From NCBI GenBank assembly GCA_900119535.1, contig FPJT01000001.1, positions 100,367-164,366 on the forward strand: a DNA stretch of 64,000 nt. Direction: 5' to 3'. The translations under genes were made by a program, and so were the position numbers. Below are positions 1 to 7,811 of the stretch, in pieces (the first letter of the stretch is position 1; the number at the start of each line of letters is the position of its first letter). The notes beneath the pieces are model-generated. The model had not been told where the DNA came from, did no database searches, and worked only from the letters and a program-made list of their open reading frames with translations. The DNA comes from Ruminococcus sp. XPD3002 (GTDB lineage: Bacteria; Bacillota; Clostridia; Oscillospirales; Ruminococcaceae).

Positions 1-2
1 TT

Positions 3-821
3 GTGTCGATGGAGTATGCAAAGGCACTTACGGAAAATACTTCCGAACCTATACGCTGTCACGTTGCCATAGACACGGGTATGGGAAGAATCGGCCTTAA
101 GCACGATACTCCAGAGGAGTGCGCTGATGAGCTTCAGGAGATGCTGAAGCTGGAAAAGCTGAACGTGGAAGGCATATTCACTCACTTTGCCGTTGCGGAC
201 AGTGATGCTCCCGATAATGTGGAGTATACCAATAAACAGCAGGAATTCATCACAAAGACCTATGATGTCCTTGCAAGCCGCGGAGTAAAGCTTCAGCATG
301 TTCACTTCATGAACAGCGCCGCTATCTGTTATCACAATTCTGAGAGAAGCACTCTTGCCCGTGCAGGTATCATCCTCTACGGTCTGCATCCTGATGTGAG
401 CCTTGATATACCGGCTGAACTCGCTCCCGTAATGGAGCTTAAAGCGGTCATATCACACGTAAAGACAGTTGAAAAAGGCGACTCGATAAGCTATGGACGT
501 ACTTTCACCGCAGACCACACAATGCGTATCGCTACCGTTACTATCGGTTATGCGGACGGCTATTCCCGCCAGCTTTCCTCAAAGGGCGAGATACTCGTAC
601 ACGGAAAGCGCTGCAAGATAACGGGACGTGTCTGCATGGATCAGCTGATGATAGACGTCAGCGATGTTCCCGAGACAAGGGCAGGGGATATAGTCACCCT
701 TATAGGCAGGGACGGCGATGACTGCATAACTGCCGATGACCTTGCACAGATATACGGTACTATCGGATACGAGGTAGTCTGCGGCATATCCAAGCGTGTA
801 CCGCGTATCTATATTGATTGA
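3..821 (+). CDS. alr: Alanine racemase, C-terminal part (5' end outside the window)
   Basis: PLP enzyme that interconverts L- and D-alanine for peptidoglycan. The 272 visible residues cover the end of the barrel (HVAIDTGMGRIG near residue 20, NSAAICYH near 104, ARAGIILYGLHPD near 118) and the C-terminal beta domain. The catalytic tyrosine lies in SYGRTFTADH, and GYADGY and CMDQLMIDVSD follow. Family members are about 370-390 residues, so roughly 100 residues, including the PLP lysine, lie upstream of base 1. The GTG at position 3 is only the first codon seen, not a start. Confidence 0.95.
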   Translation: MSMEYAKALTENTSEPIRCHVAIDTGMGRIGLKHDTPEECADELQEMLKLEKLNVEGIFTHFAVADSDAPDNVEYTNKQQEFITKTYDVLASRGVKLQHVHFMNSAAICYHNSERSTLARAGIILYGLHPDVSLDIPAELAPVMELKAVISHVKTVEKGDSISYGRTFTADHTMRIATVTIGYADGYSRQLSSKGEILVHGKRCKITGRVCMDQLMIDVSDVPETRAGDIVTLIGRDGDDCITADDLAQIYGTIGYEVVCGISKRVPRIYID

Positions 822-830
822 GCAGAAATC

Positions 831-948
831 AGTAGGGGACGGCGCGCTTTACACGTGCCCTTCCCATCTGTCAGCTTTGCTGACATCTCCCTACAGTGTA
901 GGGAGTCACCCAACATCCCGTTGCAGGGGGCGGATCTCATCCGTCCAT
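831..948. repeat. Interspersed hairpin repeat, copy B1
   Basis: This non-coding block holds two clean stem-loops: GTCAGC-ttt-GCTGAC at 870-884, and CTCCCTACA-g-TGTAGGGAG at 887-905 followed by GTCACCC. The second hairpin with its flanks (CATCTCCC...GGGAGTCACCC) recurs at 4186-4214. The left part (GTAGGGGACGGCGC...GTGCCC) recurs in reverse near 28175-28211. It looks like a dispersed intergenic repeat; its function is unknown. Confidence 0.6.
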
Positions 949-966
949 AAAAAGGAGGATATATAT

Positions 967-1578
967 ATGGCAAAAGCAATGACGATATCCTATGAGGTGG
1001 GAAATAACCTCTATCTTAATTTCACAAATAAATGTCCGTGCGCTTGTACATTCTGCATAAGGAACCATGCGGACGGCGCTTACGGTTCGGATCCGCTTTG
1101 GCTGGAGCATGAGCCAACTATGGACGAGATAAAGGCAGACCTTGAAAAACGTGACCTGACTAAATATGACGAAATAGTGTTCTGCGGTTACGGTGAGCCT
1201 ACGGAGAGACTTGATGCAGTTATCGAAGCTGCGGACTTCCTCCGCAAAAAAGGATGCAAAAAACTCCGTATCAACACCAACGGCCTCGGCGACCTCATCC
1301 ACGGCAGAAGCATTGCCGAAGAGCTCTGCGAAGCTATGGACGTTGTATCCATAAGCCTTAATGCTCCCACAGAAAAGGACTATATGGACGTAACACGTCC
1401 CAGATTCCCCGAGGCTTTCACCGCACTTCAGGACTTCACAAGAGACTGCGTAAAGACAGGCAAAGCCGAGATAATCATGTCGGTCGTGGATGTTATACCG
1501 CAGGAGCAGATAGATGCCTCCCGTGTGCTTGCTGAAAAGCTCGGCGCTAAACTCCGTGTACGTACTTTTGATGATTGA
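967..1578 (+). CDS. Radical SAM protein, TatD-associated type
   Basis: A 203-residue radical SAM enzyme. The [4Fe-4S] cysteines are in CPCACTFC (CxxxCxxC) near residue 20, followed by the glycine-rich SAM motif FCGYGEPTE. Length and the opening MTISYEVGNNLYLNFTNKCP fit the small family often encoded beside tatD. The ATG at 967 is preceded by AAAGGAGG; an upstream extension of the frame runs through repeat B1 and is not real coding sequence. No tatD gene is next to it here. The substrate is unknown. Confidence 0.85.
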   Translation: MAKAMTISYEVGNNLYLNFTNKCPCACTFCIRNHADGAYGSDPLWLEHEPTMDEIKADLEKRDLTKYDEIVFCGYGEPTERLDAVIEAADFLRKKGCKKLRINTNGLGDLIHGRSIAEELCEAMDVVSISLNAPTEKDYMDVTRPRFPEAFTALQDFTRDCVKTGKAEIIMSVVDVIPQEQIDASRVLAEKLGAKLRVRTFDD

Positions 1579-1639
1579 TTTTGTTAGGGTTCAATAAATA
1601 TCAACATATATATTTGTGCAGTATTTTGGAGCTGCATTA

Positions 1640-1668
1640 TGGAAAAATTATTGAAAATATGGTATAAT
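1640..1668 (+). promoter_or_regulatory. Possible promoter for the small membrane peptide and ilvE
   Basis: A perfect TATAAT at 1663-1668 has only a weak -35 (TGGAAA) 17 bases upstream. It lies 55 bases before the small ORF at 1724. Confidence 0.4.
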
Positions 1669-1723
1669 CATATTGTATCATCAGTTTATCAACTCAGCCG
1701 ACCTATTCGGTAAGGAGGATTAT

Positions 1724-1852
1724 ATGACAAAAAAAGCTAAGATCATCCTCGCTGTATCACTTTCAACAGTCGCTGTTGCCGCAAGTGCCGCAGCTGCTAC
1801 AGTGGTGATATGTAAAAAGATCTACGAGAAGAATTACTTCTCTGTAAACTAA
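1724..1852 (+). CDS. Small single-span membrane peptide, 42 residues
   Basis: The ORF starts at an ATG six bases after a strong TAAGGAGG site (1711-1718). It encodes MTKKAKIILAV, an alanine/valine-rich hydrophobic stretch to about residue 29, and a charged tail CKKIYEKNYFSVN. This predicts one membrane span or an uncleaved signal. It sits 60 bases upstream of ilvE on the same strand, so it may be co-transcribed with it. I do not recognise a family. The ribosome binding site, codon use and composition make it likely to be real. Confidence 0.6.
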   Translation: MTKKAKIILAVSLSTVAVAASAAAATVVICKKIYEKNYFSVN

Positions 1853-1912
1853 GCTGATCTATTCGCTCCGCAATGATGCGAAACGAAAATATATAAAAGA
1901 AGGTAGAAAGAA

Positions 1913-2980
1913 ATGGAAATCAAATTCACAAAAGCAGAAACTCTGAAAAAGAAGCCGCAGCCAGGCGATAAGCTCGGTTTCGGCCATATCTTCACAGACT
2001 ATATGCTCGTTATGCCTTATGACGAGGGACAGGGCTGGCATGATCCCGAGATCAAGCCTTATGCTCCTATTGATCTCTCACCTGCTGCTATGTGCTTCCA
2101 CTACGGTCAGGAAGTTTTCGAGGGCCTTAAGGCTTACAGAACTGCTGAGGGCAAGGTTCAGCTTTTCCGTCCGCAGGAAAACTTCAAGAGACTCAACAAG
2201 TCAAATGAGCGTCTTGTTATCCCTGAACTCCCTGAGGAGCTCGGTATGCAGTGCCTTATGGAACTCATCAAGGTTGAAAAGGACTGGGTTCCTTCAAAGG
2301 AAGGCGAGTCACTCTACATCCGTCCGTTCATCATCGCAGTTGATCCGTTCCTCGGCGTTAAGCCAGGTGAGCATTACCTCTTCATCATCATTCTCTCACC
2401 TTCAGGCGCTTACTATGAGAGCGGTCTCAACCCTGTAAATATCTATGTTGAGAGCAAGTATGTCCGCGCTGTAAGAGGCGGTATGGGATTCGCTAAGACA
2501 GGCGGTAACTACGCTGCTTCACTTATCGGTCAGGACGAGGCTCACAAGCAGAACTACTCACAGGTTCTCTGGCTCGACGGTGTTGAGCAGAAGTACATAG
2601 AAGAAGTAGGCGCTATGAACATCTTCTTCGTTATTGACGGAAAGGTAGTTACACCTATGCTTCAGGGCTCTATCCTCCCGGGTATCACAAGAAAGTCTGC
2701 TATTGAAGTCTGCAAGGCTAAGGGACTCGAGGTAGAGGAAAGACGTATCGATATCCAGGAGATCGCTGATGCTTACGATGCTGGCAAGCTCGATGAAGTA
2801 TTCGGTACAGGTACTGCTGCTGTTATCTCACCTGTTGGTCACCTCAAGTGGGGCGATAAGGTTATGGAGATCAACGGCAACAAGATCGGTAAGATCTCTC
2901 AGATGCTTTATGATACAATGACAGGTATCCAGTGGGGCAAGGTTGAAGACAAGTTCGGCTGGGTAGTACCCGTTGAGTAA
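1913..2980 (+). CDS. ilvE: Branched-chain amino acid aminotransferase
   Basis: Fold-type IV PLP transaminase of 355 residues that makes leucine, isoleucine and valine from their 2-oxo acids with glutamate as donor. Diagnostic segments are [16 protein letters not shown] (near 60), [17 protein letters not shown] (the PLP lysine is just before it in FAKTGGNYA), [15 protein letters not shown] and [12 protein letters not shown]. The site AGAAGGTAGAAAGAA precedes the start. Codon use is strongly biased (CTC, ATC, GCT, AAG), suggesting high expression. Its stop overlaps the next ATG by one base, so the downstream protease is probably translationally coupled. Confidence 0.95.
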   Translation: MEIKFTKAETLKKKPQPGDKLGFGHIFTDYMLVMPYDEGQGWHDPEIKPYAPIDLSPAAMCFHYGQEVFEGLKAYRTAEGKVQLFRPQENFKRLNKSNERLVIPELPEELGMQCLMELIKVEKDWVPSKEGESLYIRPFIIAVDPFLGVKPGEHYLFIIILSPSGAYYESGLNPVNIYVESKYVRAVRGGMGFAKTGGNYAASLIGQDEAHKQNYSQVLWLDGVEQKYIEEVGAMNIFFVIDGKVVTPMLQGSILPGITRKSAIEVCKAKGLEVEERRIDIQEIADAYDAGKLDEVFGTGTAAVISPVGHLKWGDKVMEINGNKIGKISQMLYDTMTGIQWGKVEDKFGWVVPVE

Positions 2981-4065
2981 TGAAAAAAGGAACATTGATA
3001 CAAATGCTCGTCGGCTTTGCTTTAGGCATAGCCGGCGGCATTGTTTTAATAAAAGTTTTAGACGCACATTCGCTTATTAAAGCGCTTTATGCAATGTTAT
3101 GGCTGTTTATATTATTTTTGCCTTCAATAATCATCCATGAAGGCGGTCACTATGTTATGGGCAGACTTACGGGTTATAAGTTCGTTTCTTTCCGCATAGG
3201 CTCGAATACATGGGTGAAACAGGACGGCAAGCTCGTCAGAAGAAAGTTCAAGCTTGCAGGTACAGGCGGACAGTGTCTGCTTATGCCTCCCGAATCGGAC
3301 ACTCCCGAGGATGTGCCGTTTTTCTGGTATAACTTCGGCGGCGGATTTTTCAACCTGCTTACTGCACTGATATGTATACCCATTGGCTTGCTCATAAACA
3401 ACTTCTGGGTTTCCGCACCGTTCCTGATGTTCGGTATCATGGGTATAATGTTTGGTATCATGAACCTCGTGCCGTTAAGCACTACTGTAAGCAATGACGG
3501 TATGAATATCTTAAGGATGATGCGGGACAAGAGCCTGCGTACAGCTTTCTATAACTCAATGGCAGTAAACGGTATGCAGAGCGAAGGAGCTATGTTATCG
3601 GATATTTCCGAGAGATATTTCGTGCTTCCCGAAGATGCAAGCAAGGATGCTGTCGATATGAATATGCTGCTTAATGCTCAGCGCTTAGAGGAGAGATTTC
3701 AGTTCAGGGAAGCCGATGAAATGCTCAGCCGTTTTATAAATGACGGCTCAAAGGTACAGCTTTATATCAGCGAAGCAAAGTGCGAGAGAATGTTCTGCCG
3801 TATGGCTCATGGCGCGGATAAGTCCGAAATAGAGTCCCTCTACGATAAGGAAGTCAAGGACTACGTCAAGCTTACGGAGAAATTCTTTGTGACCAGACGC
3901 AAGCTGCTCTATCTTTATGACCTCTTATACAAAGAGGATAGAGAAGCAGCTGAAAAAGAGTATCAGAAAGCCGTTGATATGAAGGGCAGTTACCCGAATA
4001 TCGGCGAATATAAAACAGAAATGCTGATCCTTGAGCATATCAGGAATGAGCATGGAATGAAATAA
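2980..4065 (+). CDS. Membrane-embedded site-2 type metalloprotease (M50-like)
   Basis: A 361-residue protein with about four membrane spans in its first 180 residues and a soluble, charged, probably helical domain in the rest. The zinc motif is HEGGH (H53, E54, H57) inside a span; the second M50 signature is NLVPLSTTVSNDG (N162, D173). Together they support an intramembrane zinc protease. The start overlaps the stop of ilvE by one base. The C-terminal half resembles no domain I can name; helices around 215-350 could form TPR-like repeats. Substrate unknown. Confidence 0.75.
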   Translation: MKKGTLIQMLVGFALGIAGGIVLIKVLDAHSLIKALYAMLWLFILFLPSIIIHEGGHYVMGRLTGYKFVSFRIGSNTWVKQDGKLVRRKFKLAGTGGQCLLMPPESDTPEDVPFFWYNFGGGFFNLLTALICIPIGLLINNFWVSAPFLMFGIMGIMFGIMNLVPLSTTVSNDGMNILRMMRDKSLRTAFYNSMAVNGMQSEGAMLSDISERYFVLPEDASKDAVDMNMLLNAQRLEERFQFREADEMLSRFINDGSKVQLYISEAKCERMFCRMAHGADKSEIESLYDKEVKDYVKLTEKFFVTRRKLLYLYDLLYKEDREAAEKEYQKAVDMKGSYPNIGEYKTEMLILEHIRNEHGMK

Positions 4066-4112
4066 AAGCGGAGTCCTGTTCAGGACTGTGCTTATACGGA
4101 AGTTTATATGTA

Positions 4113-4362
4113 TTTATCGGGGAAAAACCTTTCTGAGGAAAGGTTCTCCTCTTACGGAGGCGGTCCCCTCTACCTCACTTTGTTCGGCATCTCCCCGCAC
4201 TGCGGGGAGTCACCCCGAACCCCTTTTCCAAAGACTTTTTGCCCCAAATTTTCAGCCTTACAGGGTGCTCAGTTATAGTAATCACTAAATTGTTTGTTTT
4301 ACATGAGCACCCTGTAAGGCTGAAAATTTAAAGTAAAGGCTCTGAAAAGAATTGAGGAAAAA
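4113..4362. repeat. Interspersed palindromic element, copy A1 (with nested B element)
   Basis: The core is a perfect 26-bp inverted repeat: the left arm at 4246-4271 begins AAATTTTCAGCCTTACAGGG and the right arm is at 4304-4329. The outer part (TATCGGGGAAAAACCTTTCT..., AACCCCTTTTCCAAAGAC, AAAGTAAAG) is shared with the inverted copy at 7603-7793. Relative to that copy, A1 carries about 65 extra bases (about 4149-4213) containing a B-type hairpin. Together A1 and the terminator after it fill the 446-base gap between the protease and the sporulation pair; there is no gene here. Confidence 0.75.
4186..4214. repeat. Hairpin repeat copy B2, nested in element A1
   Basis: CTCCCCGCA-c-TGCGGGGAG at 4191-4209 has the same 9-1-9 layout and flanks (CAT before, TCACCCC after) as B1 at 887-905. 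Two base pairs differ by compensatory changes (T-A to C-G, A-T to G-C), so the stem is conserved, not just the sequence. Confidence 0.6.
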
Positions 4363-4411
4363 CCTACTCAAAGAGTTTATCTCAATAACACATATAAAAA
4401 CATTCTGTATG

Positions 4412-4441
4412 AGCAGAGTTCCGAACGGGACTCTGTTTTTG
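4412..4441 (+). terminator. Intrinsic terminator before the sporulation pair
   Basis: GCAGAGTTCC-gaac-GGGACTCTG followed by TTTTTGT. It would stop read-through from the ilvE-protease unit before the LysM gene. Confidence 0.7.
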
Positions 4442-4511
4442 TATCTTCATGGAATATTGTCCGCATGGTGTGAATATCATTGTACAAAGCATTTTTCAAG
4501 GAGGTACGAAA

Positions 4512-6068
4512 ATGGAATTAAAACTGATAAGAGAGACCATACCTGCTGCCGAGAAAATATTCGACGGTATACAGGAACAAGGTGTGGAACTTGATTATAT
4601 CCTTCCCGACTATTATCCCGATATATTCCGCCTTGTGCGCTGCGAGGCGGTGCCCGTGGTAACAGGCTATTCAGTTATAGGCGACAAGCTCTCATATGAA
4701 CTGAGGTGCGATATCCGCATACTCTACTGCGGAGAAAACGGCGATAATGTACAGTGTATAGTACAGCAGCAGAGCTTCTCAAAGACCGCTGAACTCGGCA
4801 GAAACGTTACAGGTAATGCAGATGTACGTATATCCGCAAAAACGGGACATATAAACTTCCGTGCAGTGAACAAACGCAGACTTGATATACGTGCAGCGGT
4901 ATCGGTCAAGCTTACTGTAACAGGCGAAAGGGAACAGGAGTTCATATCCGATGCTGAGGGAATGAACATCCAGCTCAGGAAGATACCTGTAAGATACGCC
5001 GCACAGCGTCTTAATGCCAACAAGAACGTTCAGGTCTCGGAGGATACCGAGATAGCAGCATCACAGCCTGATATCATATGCATAGCCGCTTGCAGATGTA
5101 CCGTGTCGCAGTGCGACGTAAAGACTGTGTCGGGAAAACTGCTTGTCAAGGGTGAGGTTACAGCGGATATACTCTATTCCTGCCAGAAGGACGGTTCTTC
5201 CGCACTTGAACCTGTTTCATTCCCTGTATCCTACAGTCAGGTCGTCGATATGGACGGTATAGACGATTCATTCGAGCATAACGTTACTGCCGAGGTGGTC
5301 TCCTGTGAGGTTTCACCCATTGCGGACCGCTCAGGCAGCAACAGGACTATCCACTGCGACCTTGAACTGCATCTCATCTGCAATTCGGTGAGGATAGCTT
5401 CCGCAACTGCCGTAAGTGATGCATATTCCACGGTATATCCATGTGAAGTTACCTTCTCGGAGATACATGCGGAGCAGCTTCCCGAGGTGTACACAGAGAA
5501 CTTCCGCAGAACTGCGGTGCTTGCGCAGGGAGAAAGTGTTCCTGCGGCGGTATACTCTGTATGGTGCAGTCCGAAAAACATAAACGCAAGGATAGCAGAG
5601 GACGGCAGGTCCGTGATGCTTTCTGGGATGCTGACTTATTCCATGGCTGCAAAGGACTCTTCGGGAATGATCGTAATGCCTGACAAGGATGATGCCTTCG
5701 AGGAGAAAATAGCCGTAGGAAGCGATATTTCTGGAAAGGATGTTTCTGCCGATATCAGGGTATCGGGCGTATCCTACAATATCTCTTCGGACGGAGTCCT
5801 TACCGCAAAGGCGGAGCTTGCGGCGGATATCACTTCCGGCGGTTCTTCTTCCATAACCGCTGTGACCGATATCGTCGTTGACGCCTCATCAAAAAAACAG
5901 CGTGACGGAGACTATGCTGTGAAGCTGTATTTCGGCATCGAGAACGAGAACGTCTGGGATATAGCCAAAAGATACAGCACCTCTGTTGACGCGGTCATGG
6001 AAGAAAATGAACTGAACGGCGAAAAACTCGAAAACGGCGGTATGCTGCTGATACCAATAAAGGAATAA
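4512..6068 (+). CDS. DUF3794 (SPOCS) and LysM domain protein, spore coat/cortex associated
   Basis: A 518-residue protein with no signal peptide. The first part is a DUF3794/SPOCS unit (ELKLIRETIPAAEKI...LPDYYPDIFRLVRC), and further beta-rich SPOCS-like units follow through about residue 460. The last 45 residues are a LysM domain (FGIENENVWDIAKRYSTSV...GGMLLIPIKE). The family is found with clostridial sporulation genes and is thought to bind spore peptidoglycan. ATG 4512 has AAGGAGGTACGAAA in front; an upstream in-frame extension lacks a ribosome site. It lies 17 bases before spoIVA, so the two are probably one unit. Confidence 0.8.
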   Translation: MELKLIRETIPAAEKIFDGIQEQGVELDYILPDYYPDIFRLVRCEAVPVVTGYSVIGDKLSYELRCDIRILYCGENGDNVQCIVQQQSFSKTAELGRNVTGNADVRISAKTGHINFRAVNKRRLDIRAAVSVKLTVTGEREQEFISDAEGMNIQLRKIPVRYAAQRLNANKNVQVSEDTEIAASQPDIICIAACRCTVSQCDVKTVSGKLLVKGEVTADILYSCQKDGSSALEPVSFPVSYSQVVDMDGIDDSFEHNVTAEVVSCEVSPIADRSGSNRTIHCDLELHLICNSVRIASATAVSDAYSTVYPCEVTFSEIHAEQLPEVYTENFRRTAVLAQGESVPAAVYSVWCSPKNINARIAEDGRSVMLSGMLTYSMAAKDSSGMIVMPDKDDAFEEKIAVGSDISGKDVSADIRVSGVSYNISSDGVLTAKAELAADITSGGSSSITAVTDIVVDASSKKQRDGDYAVKLYFGIENENVWDIAKRYSTSVDAVMEENELNGEKLENGGMLLIPIKE

Positions 6069-6085
6069 ACGATAAGGAGCAGATC

Positions 6086-7561
6086 ATGGCTAAAGATATT
6101 TACAGCAATATCGCCGAACGTACAGGCGGCGATATCTACATCGGAGTGGTTGGTCCCGTCAGGACGGGCAAATCGACTTTTATCAAGCGGTTCATGGAGT
6201 CGCTGGTGATACCCAATATAACAAGCGAGTTCATGCGTGAAAGGGCAGTTGACGAGCTTCCACAGTCCGCCGCAGGCAGGACTATAATGACCACCGAACC
6301 CAAGTTCATCCCCGAGGAAGCAGTGGAGGTCAGTCTCGGCAGCGGTGCCTCATTCAACGTGCGGCTGATAGACTGCGTTGGTTACATTGTACCGAGTTCC
6401 ATAGGGTATATCGAGAATGAAGCTCCACGTATGGTCATGACATCGTGGTTCGATGAGGAGATACCATTCAATATGGCGGCGGAGATAGGTACTCAGAAGG
6501 TCATATCCGACCACTCCACAATAGGTCTTGTGGTGACTACAGACGGCACTATCTCCGATATTCCGAGGCAAGAGTATGAGGAGTGCGAGGAAAGAGTTAT
6601 CCGCGAGCTTAAGGAACTGGGGAAACCCTTTGTAGTAGTACTGAACACTGTGAATCCTTCATCGCCCGAGGCTAAACAGCTTGCTGCGGAGCTTTCGGAT
6701 AAGTACGATACCAAAGTCATACCCATAAATGCCACGGGACTTGATGAAGGCGATATACGGGACATAATGCGTGAGATACTCTACTCTTTCCCTGTACGTG
6801 AGATCAATATACGTGCCCCGAGGTGGATACATTCACTTGAAAAGGGACACTGGCTCAGGTCCGAGATACTGGACTGCATACGTGATGCGGCTAAGGACAT
6901 AAAGCTCGTAAGAGAGGCAGAAAACGCCGCCGCAGCAATGTCGGACTGTCCCCATATAATATCCGCAGCAGTATCATCTATCGACCTCGGCAAGGGCGTC
7001 GTGACTATCTCCGCAGAGCTTGACAGCAGTCTGTTCTATAAGATACTGGGCGAAGCTACAGGCATCGAGATAGAGAGTGAGGGCGACCTTATGCCGCTTC
7101 TCATGGAGCTTAACGATATCAAGAAAAAGTACAGCCGTATTGCTCCTGCGCTGGAGGAAGTTGAAGCTACGGGTTACGGTATAGTCATGCCCGAACTGGA
7201 GGAGCTTACTCTTGAAGAACCGAAGATAATCAAGCAGGGCGGAAAATACGGCGTTAAACTTAAAGCCGCAGCGCCTTCCATACACCTTATGAAAGCCAAT
7301 ATCAATACGACTGTATCACCTATAGTGGGTACGGAGAAGCAGTCCGAGGAGCTTGTTATGTACCTTCTGGACGGTTTCGATGACGATCCCACTAAAATAT
7401 GGGAGAGCAATATCTTCGGCAAGTCACTCCACGAACTTGTGAACGAGGGACTGCACAATAAACTCTACAAGATGCCTGTAGATGCAAGAATGAAGCTTCA
7501 GGAGACTCTTGAACGTGTCATAAATGACGGCTGCAGCGGACTAATCTGCTTTATCCTGTGA
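6086..7561 (+). CDS. spoIVA: Stage IV sporulation protein A (coat morphogenesis ATPase)
   Basis: SpoIVA is the ATPase that polymerises on the outer forespore membrane and anchors coat and cortex. The 491 residues match the family length. The opening YSNIAERTGGDIYIGVVGPV leads into a Walker A motif GPVRTGKSTFIKRF (residues 24-31); the middle domain and the conserved C-terminus ending NDGCSGLICFIL follow. AAGGAGCAG precedes the ATG. The gene is intact, with all core motifs present, although the cellulolytic ruminococci are usually described as not forming spores. Confidence 0.95.
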   Translation: MAKDIYSNIAERTGGDIYIGVVGPVRTGKSTFIKRFMESLVIPNITSEFMRERAVDELPQSAAGRTIMTTEPKFIPEEAVEVSLGSGASFNVRLIDCVGYIVPSSIGYIENEAPRMVMTSWFDEEIPFNMAAEIGTQKVISDHSTIGLVVTTDGTISDIPRQEYEECEERVIRELKELGKPFVVVLNTVNPSSPEAKQLAAELSDKYDTKVIPINATGLDEGDIRDIMREILYSFPVREINIRAPRWIHSLEKGHWLRSEILDCIRDAAKDIKLVREAENAAAAMSDCPHIISAAVSSIDLGKGVVTISAELDSSLFYKILGEATGIEIESEGDLMPLLMELNDIKKKYSRIAPALEEVEATGYGIVMPELEELTLEEPKIIKQGGKYGVKLKAAAPSIHLMKANINTTVSPIVGTEKQSEELVMYLLDGFDDDPTKIWESNIFGKSLHELVNEGLHNKLYKMPVDARMKLQETLERVINDGCSGLICFIL

Positions 7562-7602
7562 TATGGATATTTACTTGTGTTATTGGGAAAGCCTTTTGAA
7601 AG

Positions 7603-7793
7603 AAGTGCTTTTCTCAAATTCTCTTTAAAGTCTTTACTTTAAATTTTCAGCCTGACAGGGTGCTCATGTAAAACTACTGGTTTAGTAATACTATGAGTGA
7701 GTACCCTGTCAGGCTGAAAATTTGGGGCAGAAAGTCTTTGGAAAAGGGGTTCGGGGAAAAAACTTTCCTCAGAAAGGTTTTTCCCCGATAAAA
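7603..7793. repeat. Interspersed palindromic element, copy A2 (inverted relative to A1)
   Basis: Arms at 7641-7666 and 7698-7723 form a 26-bp inverted repeat with one mismatch. Outer sequence matches the reverse complement of A1: AAAGTCTTTGGAAAAGGGGTT, then a GGTTTTTCCCCGATAAA end near 7793. Where A1 has GCCTTACAGG/CCTGTAAGGC, A2 has GCCTGACAGG/CCTGTCAGGC, a compensatory change. It fills most of the gap between spoIVA and the convergent GH13 gene and may act as a two-way terminator. Confidence 0.75.
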
Positions 7794-7811
7794 CATATAA
7801 TAATTCCTGTA

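Noticed and set aside
796..966. 57-residue N-terminal extension of the radical SAM ORF
   Set aside because: It runs through repeat B1, lacks a ribosome site and does not fit the family; ATG 967 has AAAGGAGG.
4452..4511. Sigma-E-like promoter for the DUF3794-LysM/spoIVA unit
   Set aside because: GAATATT at 4452 resembles a -35 element, but no CATACAAT-like -10 lies 13-15 bases downstream.
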